Below, piece after piece: positions 18,239 through 26,032 of a stretch of DNA of 49,477 nt; within the stretch, counting starts at the first letter, position 1; each line of letters starts with the position of its first letter. The stretch spans positions 1 through 49,477 of the forward strand of contig JAUNHX010000015.1 of the NCBI GenBank assembly GCA_030523765.1, written 5' to 3'. Position numbers and translations under genes: made by a program. Origin of the DNA: Bacteroidales bacterium. GTDB taxonomy: Bacteria; Bacteroidota; Bacteroidia; Bacteroidales; P3. The notes beneath the pieces were generated by a model. The model saw only the letters and a list, made by a program, of their open reading frames with translations. It was not told the origin of the DNA and did not search any database.

Positions 18239-18406
18239 TCTTTTTTCAATGTTAAAGGGGAGGATTATCTCATTTTTCTCTCTAAGGTCATCTCACCCAA
18301 CAACGGCATTGCTATTTGTGAGTAGAAAACAAAATATTCGTATTATATTTATCAAGTTTAAATCCAACTATTTTACCTGTTGAAACTGTTAAATATTCTG
18401 ATACAA

Positions 18407-18438
18407 TTTGATCAATAACAAATATCTGCTTATATTTG
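18407..18438 (+). promoter_or_regulatory. Bacteroides-type promoter for hydE
   Basis: TTTG (18407-18410), 20 bp, TATATTTG (18431-18438): exact in both boxes. The ATG at 18533 lies about 95 nt downstream. The remainder of the 294-bp gap after atoE shows nothing else. Confidence 0.7.
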
Positions 18439-18532
18439 CATTTTGTTTATACTCCTAGAGAATTGAAAAATAGAAACCAATATTGTCAATACTAATAGTA
18501 AAGAAATAACCCATTATACCAATCCAAACAAT

Positions 18533-19594
18533 ATGAACTTCACCAAACAGGAAATAATTGATATGCTTAATGCTCGAGGAGCCGATCATGAGGCGTTGCT
18601 TGAGCGGGCTTTGGCTACCAAACTGGAATACTTAGATCATTTTGTTCATCTCCGTGGATTGATAGAGTACAGCAGTGTTTGTCGCAAAAACTGTCTATAT
18701 TGTGGTCTTCGTTCGGGCAATAGCAAGGCTATCCGCTATACTATGACTGATGAGGAAGTGATGGACTGTGCTCGTCAGGCTGTTGAACTCCGTTATGGTA
18801 GTATAGCCCTTCAGTGTGGTGAACGTAATGATAAGGCTTTTACAGATAAGATTGCCCAACTGGTGCGTGATATCAAGAAACTCTCTGATGGTAAGTTGGG
18901 TATCACCCTCTCGTGCGGTGAACAGTCGGAGGAGGTGTATCGCCAATGGTTTGAGGCGGGTGCTCACCGTTATCTGCTTCGTATTGAGTCGTCTAATGAG
19001 GAACTCTATTATAAGATTCATCCTCATGACGATACCCACGCTTTTGCCACTCGTCTCAATTGTATCGACACTCTCCTGAAGATTGGCTACCAAACGGGTA
19101 CGGGTACTATGATTGGACTTCCGTTCCAAACTGTCTCCGATATGGCAGACGATCTTCTTTTCTTCCAAAGCAAGGGGGTAGCTATGGTGGGCATGGGTCC
19201 TTTTATTCCACATCCCGATACTCCGTTGTGGCAATATCGCAACGATATTCCCTCCGATGAAGAACGTCTTCAAATGACGCTCCGTATGATCGCTATCCTC
19301 CGTCTTATGATGCCAGAAATCAATATGGTATCGGCTTCGGCCAATCAGACACTTAACCCTCTAGGCCGTTCTATGGCTGTCAAAGCAGGTGCCAATGTGC
19401 TGATGCCTAATCTTTCGCCTTCTCCTTATCGAAAAGACTATATCATCTATCCTGACAAACAGTGTATCGAGGAAACGGCCTCTTTCTGTGCTGCCCATTT
19501 GGAACTCCAAATGCGGGCTATCAAACATAGTATTCTCTACGATGAGTGGGGCGACTCTAAAGCATTCCTTAAGGCTCATCCAACTTTTCGTTAG
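18533..19594 (+). CDS. hydE: [FeFe]-hydrogenase maturase HydE (radical SAM)
   Basis: 353 residues. The radical-SAM cluster ligands are Cys50, Cys54 and Cys57 (CRKNCLYCGLR). GSIALQCGE, then LSCGEQSEEVYRQWFEAGAHRY and the C-terminal NLSPSPYRKDY segment are HydE signatures, distinguishing it from BioB and HydG. HydE helps build the dithiomethylamine ligand of the hydrogenase H-cluster. Neither hydF, hydG nor a hydrogenase subunit is present here, so these must lie elsewhere or be missing. It has its own promoter and a shared terminator facing etfA. Confidence 0.9.
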   Translation: MNFTKQEIIDMLNARGADHEALLERALATKLEYLDHFVHLRGLIEYSSVCRKNCLYCGLRSGNSKAIRYTMTDEEVMDCARQAVELRYGSIALQCGERNDKAFTDKIAQLVRDIKKLSDGKLGITLSCGEQSEEVYRQWFEAGAHRYLLRIESSNEELYYKIHPHDDTHAFATRLNCIDTLLKIGYQTGTGTMIGLPFQTVSDMADDLLFFQSKGVAMVGMGPFIPHPDTPLWQYRNDIPSDEERLQMTLRMIAILRLMMPEINMVSASANQTLNPLGRSMAVKAGANVLMPNLSPSPYRKDYIIYPDKQCIEETASFCAAHLELQMRAIKHSILYDEWGDSKAFLKAHPTFR

Positions 19595-19632
19595 GCTCCA
19601 TTCGAACTACTTAAACTATGTTTTCTCCAATA

Positions 19633-19666
19633 AAAACAGGGAGTCGCGATTGCAACTCCCTGTTTT
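19633..19666. terminator. Bidirectional terminator between hydE and etfA
   Basis: A 12-bp stem (AAAACAGGGAGT at 19633-19644 with ACTCCCTGTTTT at 19655-19666) with a 10-nt loop. A/T runs on both arms allow it to end hydE on the plus strand and etfA on the minus strand. Confidence 0.85.
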
Positions 19667-19701
19667 CTGTATATGCTCCTTATATTATATAAGGTGTATG
19701 C

Positions 19702-20706
19702 TTATTTCTGCATTTCTTTGAGACGCTGAGTAAGCATGGGAACGATCTTGTGGAGATCGCCAACGATACCAAGGTCGGCAACGCTGAAGATGGGGGCGAA
19801 CTTATCTTTGTTGATAGCAATAATAAATTCGCTCTCTTCCATACCAGCGAGGTGCTGGATAGCACCGCTGATACCGCAAGCCATGTAGAGGGCAGGACGA
19901 ACAGTTTTACCAGTCTGTCCAACCTGACGGCTTTGGGGCATAACGCCTGCATCAACCATAGCACGCGAAGAGGATACTTCGCCACCGAGTTCGTGAGCCA
20001 AAGCTTCGAGTTTTGCGAAACCGTCTCCAGTACCTACACCACGACCACCCGATACGAGGATCTTAGCTTCAGCGATATCAGCGATGGTTTTGGTTTCCTT
20101 GACGTTCTCAACGAGTTTCACACGGTTGATCTTCTCCATGTTGAAGTTGACCTTCAAGGGGATGATCTCACCTTGGCGGCTCTCATCTGCCTGCATACGC
20201 TGCATAACACCGGGGCGGACAGTAGCCATCTGGGGACGATGGTTCTTGCAGGTGATGGTAGCCATGAGGTTGCCACCGAATGCGGGACGAGTCATCAAGA
20301 AGGTGCGGTCTTCACCGATTTCGAGTTTGGTGCAGTCAGCAGTAAGACCGGTAATGTTGCGTGCACTGAGGCGGGGACCAAGGTCACGGCCAATGGTGGT
20401 GGCACCCAGCATGAAGATGGAGGGTTTGCAGTCTTGGATCACTTTGGTGATGGCCTGTGTGTAGGGCTCGGTCATATAGGTGTCGAGCACGGGATCTTCA
20501 ATGAGGACAACCTTGTCAGCACCAGCAGCGATGAGGCTCTGTGCCTTGTTGGCGATATTGTTGCCACAAAGTACGGCAACGACCTTCTCGCCCAACGACT
20601 GTGCCAGTTCGTGAGCTTTACCGAGCAGTTCCAATGCTACGTTCTGGATTTTGCCATCACGCTGTTCGGCAAAAACATAAACGTCTTTATATTCTTCTAT
20701 GTTCAT
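19702..20706 (-). CDS. etfA: Electron transfer flavoprotein, alpha subunit
   Basis: 334 residues. The N-terminal domain (about 1-180) begins VYVFAEQRDGKIQNVALELLGKA. The C-terminal FAD domain (about 200-334) has SGGRGVGTGDGF, GQTGKTVRPALY, then SGAIQHLAGME and AINKD, the EtfA signature region. With EtfB it forms the FAD heterodimer that carries electrons from acyl-CoA dehydrogenase. Gene order acd, etfB, etfA, with 15 and 63 bp gaps, indicates one operon. Whether this Etf bifurcates electrons (as in butyrate producers) or feeds quinone cannot be decided from sequence reading alone. Confidence 0.95.
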   Translation of the reverse strand: MNIEEYKDVYVFAEQRDGKIQNVALELLGKAHELAQSLGEKVVAVLCGNNIANKAQSLIAAGADKVVLIEDPVLDTYMTEPYTQAITKVIQDCKPSIFMLGATTIGRDLGPRLSARNITGLTADCTKLEIGEDRTFLMTRPAFGGNLMATITCKNHRPQMATVRPGVMQRMQADESRQGEIIPLKVNFNMEKINRVKLVENVKETKTIADIAEAKILVSGGRGVGTGDGFAKLEALAHELGGEVSSSRAMVDAGVMPQSRQVGQTGKTVRPALYMACGISGAIQHLAGMEESEFIIAINKDKFAPIFSVADLGIVGDLHKIVPMLTQRLKEMQK

Positions 20707-20769
20707 AGTGGAATTTGCTTTTTTATTTGATTAGATGTTGGAAAGGAAAAACATACTAACCGATTAGGG

Positions 20770-21555
20770 TTAGATAAGATGTTTTTCTTTTAATTTGTTG
20801 ATAATAAGGTCGACAGCCTCTTCAGGACTAACCTCGAAGGTTTCGCCAGCAGGTTTGAGCTGTTTGGGGAATGACTTGTATACGTTGGTGGGCGATCCAG
20901 CTTTGCCAATGCGCTCTTCAGGTACGTCAATCTTGTCGGCATTCCAGATTTCAACCTCTTTGTCGAAAGCGGTAACGATACCGTTGACACTCATATAGCG
21001 AGGTTTAACGGCTGATGCGAGTACGGTAACGAGGCAAGGAGCCTGCATTTGAAGAGTTTGGTAACCCTCTTCGGTTTGCTTGCGAACGGTGAAGGTCTTG
21101 GTGGCCTCATCGTAGTCGATATGCTCGAGGTAGGATACTTGGGGTAGGTCGAGATGCTCAGCAATCTGAGGACCCACTTGTGCGGTATCACCATCGATAG
21201 CCTGACGGCCAGTGATGATGATATCGTAATCCATAGTGCGGAGGGCACCGGCAATGGCGCTAGAGGTGGCCAGGGTATCGGCACCACCGAGACGACGGTC
21301 AGTGAGCAGGATGGCGCGGTCAACACCCATAGCGAGAGCCTCGCGGAGGATGGCATCGGCTTGGGGAAGACCCATGGTGATAACAGTGACGTTGGCACCA
21401 TATTTCTCTTTTAATTGCAGAGCGAATTCGAGACCGCCCTTATCATCGGGGTTCATAATGCTGGGAACACCCTCGCGAATCAGCGTACCGGTTTGGGGAT
21501 TGATCTTAACCTCGGTGGTATCCGGCACTTGTTTGATACAAACTACTATATTCAT
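20770..21555 (-). CDS. etfB: Electron transfer flavoprotein, beta subunit
   Basis: 261 residues, normal for EtfB. Opens with NIVVCIKQVPDTTEVKI; contains MNPDDKGGLEFALQLKEKYG and the nucleotide-binding ALAMGVDRAILL, plus IITGRQAIDGDTAQVGPQIAE. It partners EtfA and lies 15 bp downstream of the acyl-CoA dehydrogenase gene. Confidence 0.95.
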   Translation of the reverse strand: MNIVVCIKQVPDTTEVKINPQTGTLIREGVPSIMNPDDKGGLEFALQLKEKYGANVTVITMGLPQADAILREALAMGVDRAILLTDRRLGGADTLATSSAIAGALRTMDYDIIITGRQAIDGDTAQVGPQIAEHLDLPQVSYLEHIDYDEATKTFTVRKQTEEGYQTLQMQAPCLVTVLASAVKPRYMSVNGIVTAFDKEVEIWNADKIDVPEERIGKAGSPTNVYKSFPKQLKPAGETFEVSPEEAVDLIINKLKEKHLI

Positions 21556-21570
21556 GTTGCTTCGTTTCTA

Positions 21571-22710
21571 TTATTTAAATAATTTACCGGCAATGACCAT
21601 GCGCTGTACTTCGCTGGTGCCTTCGTAGATTTCTGTGATCTTGGCGTCGCGCATCATTCGCTCGACAGGATATTCACGGGTGTAGCCGTAGCCACCGTGG
21701 AACTGGACGGCTTTGGTGGTAACTTCCATTGCTGTTTCTGCGCAGAAGAGCTTGGCCATAGCGGCATCGGCAGAGTAGGGGAGTCCCATATCTTTCTTGT
21801 AGTGGGCGCTACGAACAAGCAGACGGGCAGCCTGTACTTTGGTTTCAAGGTCAGCCATCTGGAACTGTGTGTTCTGGAATTTGGCGATGGGTTTGCCGAA
21901 CTGTTTACGTTCTTTGGTGTATTTTACTGTTTCATCGATAGCACCTTGGGCGATACCGAGAGCCTGAGAGGCGATGCCAATACGGCCACCATCAAGGGTC
22001 TTCATAGCAATGCTGAAGCCTTTGCCCAACTGTCCCAAAAGGTTATCTTTGGGAATACGGCAGTCTTCGAATACCAGTTCGGTAGTGGCGCTGCCGCGGA
22101 TACCCATCTTCTTTTCTTTCTTTCCGATGCTGAAGCCAGGAGCTCCCTTCTCAACGATGAAAGCGGAGATGCCTTTGGTGCCGAGGCTCTTATCGGTCAT
22201 AGCGAAGATGATGAACACATGGGCGTAGCTGCCGTTGGTGATGAAAATCTTGTTGCCGTTGAGTACCCACTCATCGCCATCGAGGACAGCGGTGGTTTGC
22301 TGACCAGCAGCATCGGTACCAGCATTGGGCTCAGTAAGACCGAAAGCACCAATCCATTCACCTGAAGCTAGTTTGGGCAGATATTTCATTTTCTGTTCCT
22401 CAGTACCGTGCTCCATGATGGGGGCGCAGCACAGCGAGGTGTGAGCAGAGAGGATAACACCAGTGGTACCGCAGACGCGCGAAAGCTCTTCAACGGCCAT
22501 ACCGTACATGATGTTCGTTCCACCGGCACCACCATACTGGGTGGGCACGGGGATACCCATAAGTCCTATTTTTCCCATTTTTTCGACAGTCTCGATGGGG
22601 TAACGCTCTTCTTCGTCCACTTCGGCTGCCAGGGGCTTCACCTCGTTCTCGGCAAATTCACGAATCATTTGTAGGAAGAGGGTCTCTTGTTTTGTAAAGC
22701 TAAAGTCCAT
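21571..22710 (-). CDS. Acyl-CoA dehydrogenase, short-chain (butyryl-CoA type)
   Basis: 379 residues, typical of short-chain acyl-CoA dehydrogenases. It has the FAD/substrate segments AFGLTEPNAGTDA and GNKIFITNGSYA, the helix GRIGIASQALGIAQGA and a C-terminal YEGTSEVQRMVIA in which the Glu is the usual catalytic base. Clustered with etfBA, so it likely interconverts butyryl-CoA and crotonyl-CoA or a similar short acyl-CoA with Etf as electron partner; chain length is inference. ridA lies 67 bp upstream on the same strand. Confidence 0.93.
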   Translation of the reverse strand: MDFSFTKQETLFLQMIREFAENEVKPLAAEVDEEERYPIETVEKMGKIGLMGIPVPTQYGGAGGTNIMYGMAVEELSRVCGTTGVILSAHTSLCCAPIMEHGTEEQKMKYLPKLASGEWIGAFGLTEPNAGTDAAGQQTTAVLDGDEWVLNGNKIFITNGSYAHVFIIFAMTDKSLGTKGISAFIVEKGAPGFSIGKKEKKMGIRGSATTELVFEDCRIPKDNLLGQLGKGFSIAMKTLDGGRIGIASQALGIAQGAIDETVKYTKERKQFGKPIAKFQNTQFQMADLETKVQAARLLVRSAHYKKDMGLPYSADAAMAKLFCAETAMEVTTKAVQFHGGYGYTREYPVERMMRDAKITEIYEGTSEVQRMVIAGKLFK

Positions 22711-22777
22711 TATTATATAAGATTAATTTCGTTTATTTGTTGTTAAAGAGTGATGCGATACTTAGTGAAACAGTGTG

Positions 22778-23152
22778 TTATTTCACTGCGATAGTCTCAA
22801 TCTCGACCAACGCACCAACGGGCAGTGCCTGAACAGCAAAGGCGGCACGGGCGGGACAATCGGTAGGATAGTATTTAGCATAGACCTCGTTCATAGGTTT
22901 GAAATAGTCCATGCTGGCCAGCAGACAAGTGGATTTAACTACGTCAGCGAAAGTGAAACCAGCCTCTTTCAAGATGGCCTCAATATTCTTCATAACCTGC
23001 TCGGTTTGGGCGGTGATGCCTTCAGGAATTTTGCCTGTAGCGGGATCGACAGGAATCTGACCCGAGATGTAGAGAGTGTTGCCCGCAAGAACGGCTTGGC
23101 TGTAGGGACCAATGGCTTTGGGCGCATTGTCGGTATGGATTATTTTCTTCAT
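22778..23152 (-). CDS. ridA: RidA-family enamine/imine deaminase
   Basis: 124 residues, the full family length. Shows the RidA signatures APKAIGPYSQAVLAGNTLYISGQI and, near the end, CPARAAFAVQALPVGALVEIE with the conserved substrate-binding Arg. RidA hydrolyses reactive 2-aminoacrylate and related enamines formed by PLP enzymes. It may be first gene of the acyl-CoA dehydrogenase/Etf unit (67-bp gap), a link that is unexplained biochemically. Confidence 0.95.
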   Translation of the reverse strand: MKKIIHTDNAPKAIGPYSQAVLAGNTLYISGQIPVDPATGKIPEGITAQTEQVMKNIEAILKEAGFTFADVVKSTCLLASMDYFKPMNEVYAKYYPTDCPARAAFAVQALPVGALVEIETIAVK

Positions 23153-23286
23153 GTTTATATAATATTTATTTATGTTTGTTCACATTAACTTATATGGGCA
23201 TCGTTGCTTTCAAATGTCACAACCTCATTGGATATCAGTTGTTTTAAGCCAGTTGAAAGACTTACGATGTCGGAGAATTGAGAATG

Positions 23287-23294
23287 CAAAGATA
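23287..23294 (-). promoter_or_regulatory. -7 element for ridA
   Basis: The minus strand reads TATCTTTG, an exact -7 match, about 135 bp upstream of the ridA start; no clear -33 box. Confidence 0.35.
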
Positions 23295-23336
23295 CTGATT
23301 TTTTCTTAATGGCAGCATGATTTTTCAAATTTTTTG

Positions 23337-23344
23337 TACTTTTG
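23337..23344 (+). promoter_or_regulatory. -7 element for anmK
   Basis: TACTTTTG matches TAnnTTTG exactly, about 58 bp upstream of the anmK start; no clear -33 box. It diverges from the ridA element at 23287. Confidence 0.4.
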
Positions 23345-23402
23345 CATTTCAGATTGCTTCACCTTAGGGGGAGGGCAATAAGTACTATAAGCTGTATTAC
23401 TG

Positions 23403-24500
23403 ATGGTTGCAATGAATATAAATGACCACAATGAGGGTTTGTTAATCATAGGTCTGATGTCGGGCACTTCGCTCGATGGACTTGATGTGGCTTATTGCCG
23501 TTTTGATTCACCTCGCCATTTCCAACTGTTGGCGGCTCATACATTTGATTATCCGGAAGAATGGCGCCAACGATTGGCGTCTCTCGATAGGGCATCAGCG
23601 TTGGAGTATGCTCAAACTGATGTGGATTTGGGTCATTATTTTGGGAAGAGGGTCAATGAGTTTAGGACGATGTATCCAGGATCTGTCGACCTTATTGCTA
23701 GTCATGGACATACCGTTTTTCATCAACCACAGTGTCTACTGACCTCGCAGATTGGTGATGGTGATGCTATTGCTGCCGAAACTCGCATCCCAGTTGCATT
23801 CAACTTCCGTAGTTTAGATGTGGCGCTAGGAGGACAGGGAGCACCACTAGTGCCTATAGGGGATCAGCTATTGTTTTCCGACTATGAATCGTGTTTAAAC
23901 CTAGGGGGTATCAGCAATATCTCTTTCCAGAATGAAGGTTCCCGTATGGCTTTCGATATTTCTCCTTGCAATATGGCACTGAACTATTTAGCGGGAAAGA
24001 GAGGTCTGAGCTATGATTGCGATGGACTGATGGCATCAGAGGGCGTGGTTGATGTTGATCTTTTAGAACGCCTCAATAACCTGGGTTACTACGCTTTAGA
24101 GGCTCCTAAAACCTTAGGCAAGGAATGGTTCTTATCCGATTTCCTTCCACAATTGGAGCAACACGATGGTAAGGTGGAGGATAAACTGCGGACAGTAGTA
24201 GAACATATAGCGATACAGATTGGACGTGTTGTTGAAAGAAGGTATCTTGGTTCGATGATCGTTACGGGAGGTGGCGCTCTTAATCCACTATTAATGAAGC
24301 AGATTCGCTACTATGCTCAGAACTGCAAGGTGGTAATCCCTGATCGTTCGATTGTAGAGTATAAGGAGGCAATTATCTTCGCTCTGTTAGGTTATTTAAG
24401 GGTGACGGGTCAGGTAAATACGTTGACATCGGTTACAGGTGCTGCATGTGATAGTATAGGTGGCTGTTTATCTGGATTAGTGGGTGAAACTATAAACTAG
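23403..24500 (+). CDS. anmK: Anhydro-N-acetylmuramic acid kinase
   Basis: 365 residues. AnmK opens and phosphorylates 1,6-anhydro-MurNAc, giving MurNAc-6-phosphate during cell-wall recycling. Signatures: GLMSGTSLDG (17-26), ASHGHTVFHQP, FNFRSLDVALGGQGAPLVPIGD, NLGGISNIS and MIVTGGGALNPLLM. ATG 23412 is an alternative start three codons in. Gene stands alone between divergent ridA and convergent hemW; no murQ is nearby. Confidence 0.95.
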   Translation: MVAMNINDHNEGLLIIGLMSGTSLDGLDVAYCRFDSPRHFQLLAAHTFDYPEEWRQRLASLDRASALEYAQTDVDLGHYFGKRVNEFRTMYPGSVDLIASHGHTVFHQPQCLLTSQIGDGDAIAAETRIPVAFNFRSLDVALGGQGAPLVPIGDQLLFSDYESCLNLGGISNISFQNEGSRMAFDISPCNMALNYLAGKRGLSYDCDGLMASEGVVDVDLLERLNNLGYYALEAPKTLGKEWFLSDFLPQLEQHDGKVEDKLRTVVEHIAIQIGRVVERRYLGSMIVTGGGALNPLLMKQIRYYAQNCKVVIPDRSIVEYKEAIIFALLGYLRVTGQVNTLTSVTGAACDSIGGCLSGLVGETIN

Positions 24501-24532
24501 TAAACAGAAACCATAAAACAGTAAACTGTAAA

Positions 24533-25657
24533 CTAATTCTCTAATATAAACAACTCACTTGCAATGCCATCGGCATGGAGTAATCCTTTGCTAGTGGGTT
24601 GATAAGCTGAATCTGTTTCAATGAGTAGATTGCTTTGTAAGTAAGGTTGAATATGGATGGCAAGATAATTGGTATAGTTTGGAAATTGGGTGTTGATAAT
24701 TTTTTTTTCAATACCTCTAGTGGTTCTTAGGGCAGTCATCATATATTCATTGAAGGCATCTCGTAGTGTTAACTGCTCCTCTTCATAGTATATTCTCCCT
24801 TGTTCAATACCTTCACAATATTTTCGTAGGTTACTGTAGTTCCATCGTCGATTGAGTCCATCGAAGGAATGGGCTGCAGCACCAAATCCTAGATAGGGGG
24901 TGCGGTCCCAATAGCGACTATTGTGGCGAGAATAGTGGTGATCCTTGCAAAAGTTACTCACCTCGTATTGTTCCCATCCCTGAGCAGCAGCCCATTGGCA
25001 GAGGATTTCATATTGGGCAACAGCAGTGGCTTCTGTGGCAGGTTGAATTAATTTTTTGCGTATTTGTTGCTCTAATAGAGTATGAGGCTCTACAGTGAGA
25101 GCGTAACATGAGAGGTGCTGTATGGGAAGGGTGGCGAGTTGCTGCAACTGGACTTGCCAATCGTCAAGTGTTTGGTTGGGAAGTCCATAAATCAAATCGA
25201 TGGTGATATTATGAAAGCCTGCCATATAGGCGTTTTCGATGGCATTACGGGCTTGAAGACCCGTATGGATGCGGCCAATGGTGGCAAGATCGCTATCACG
25301 GAAGGACTGTACACCCATGCTGATGCGGTTAAAGAGGCGTAGTGAAGCTAGCGCTTCGAGATAGGAGGGGCTAAGGTCTTCAGGGTTACATTCGATAGTG
25401 GCTTCCTCTATTTGGGAGAGGTCGAAACAAGAACGCAGTGTTTCTACTAAAGAGGTAAGTTGTGCGATGGAGAGTTGTGTTGGTGTCCCCCCTCCCAAAT
25501 AGAGAGTCTTGATCGGTTTCCCATACCCCTTACTGCGCTGCTCGATTTCGTGACAGAGGGCATCAACGTAGCGTTCTTTGTCTTGACGACCCGCTAGGGA
25601 GTAGAAGGCGCAGTAGTTACATTTTCGATGACAGAAGGGAATATGGATATAGATCAT
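24533..25657 (-). CDS. hemW: Radical SAM heme chaperone HemW
   Basis: 374 residues. Cluster cysteines at 9, 13 and 16 (CHRKCNYCAF); the Phe two residues after the third Cys fits HemW rather than HemN, which has a fourth Cys there. LYLGGGTPTQLS, then TIECNPEDL, MGVQSF and NITIDLIYGLPNQT are family motifs; the C-terminal HemN_C region spans about 300-374. HemW binds heme and is thought to deliver it to respiratory proteins. A tRNA and its terminator lie upstream, so the gene is transcribed independently. Confidence 0.93.
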   Translation of the reverse strand: MIYIHIPFCHRKCNYCAFYSLAGRQDKERYVDALCHEIEQRSKGYGKPIKTLYLGGGTPTQLSIAQLTSLVETLRSCFDLSQIEEATIECNPEDLSPSYLEALASLRLFNRISMGVQSFRDSDLATIGRIHTGLQARNAIENAYMAGFHNITIDLIYGLPNQTLDDWQVQLQQLATLPIQHLSCYALTVEPHTLLEQQIRKKLIQPATEATAVAQYEILCQWAAAQGWEQYEVSNFCKDHHYSRHNSRYWDRTPYLGFGAAAHSFDGLNRRWNYSNLRKYCEGIEQGRIYYEEEQLTLRDAFNEYMMTALRTTRGIEKKIINTQFPNYTNYLAIHIQPYLQSNLLIETDSAYQPTSKGLLHADGIASELFILEN

Positions 25658-25677
25658 GGGGTAGGGTATTGGATAAT

Positions 25678-25712
25678 AAAAAAGAGAAGGCCACTCTGAT
25701 ATGGGGCCTTCT
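25678..25712 (-). terminator. Rho-independent terminator after the tRNA
   Basis: Stem AGAAGGCC (25685-25692) with GGCCTTCT (25705-25712), 12-nt loop. On the minus strand it ends in C followed by a T run (25683-25678). It lies immediately past the tRNA 3' end. Confidence 0.85.
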
Positions 25713-25715
25713 TAG

Positions 25716-25789
25716 TAGCGGGGATGAGACTTGAACTCATGACCTCCGGGTTATGAATCCAGCGCTCTAACCAGCTGAGCTACCCCGCC
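25716..25789 (-). tRNA. tRNA with CAT anticodon (elongator Met, or Ile2 if lysidine-modified)
   Basis: A 74-nt cloverleaf on the minus strand. Acceptor arms GGCGGGG and CCCCGCT (one G-U at the first pair), D-arm GCTCAGCTGGTTAGAGC, anticodon loop TTCATAA with CAT, T-arm with GTTCAAGTC. CCA is not encoded. The three G-C pairs of initiator tRNA are lacking, so it is an elongator type. The last anticodon-stem position is A opposite C. It has a promoter at 25826-25857 and a terminator at 25678-25712. Confidence 0.93.
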
Positions 25790-25825
25790 ATCATTTCAGT
25801 GGATTTCTCCTCTCGAAATCGGGTG

Positions 25826-25857
25826 CAAAAGTACACACTTTCTTTCAATGGGCCAAA
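25826..25857 (-). promoter_or_regulatory. Bacteroides-type promoter for the tRNA
   Basis: On the minus strand TTTG (25857-25854), 20 bp, TACTTTTG (25833-25826): both boxes exact; the mature tRNA begins at 25789. Confidence 0.7.
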
Positions 25858-26032
25858 TTTTTTTGAAAAAATATTTTCCTCTTCCACCTCATTGACTGAT
25901 AATAAGTGTAATAATTTTATATGTTTACTTGCTGTATGACTTGATAGAAGTATGAAAAATAGGCGCTCGAGTGGTTGTTTTTCCAAAAATCGAGGGGAGA
26001 AAATGGGAGTATTACAGTATGGAACGGAAGCA

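Noticed and set aside
19750..20730. Plus-strand frame of 326 codons across etfA
   Set aside because: It is antisense to a clearly recognisable etfA and its translation has no family features; low stop frequency there follows from etfA codon use.
25716..25789. Initiator tRNA-fMet
   Set aside because: The anticodon stem lacks the three consecutive G-C pairs that mark initiators, so an elongator (or Ile2) tRNA is more likely.
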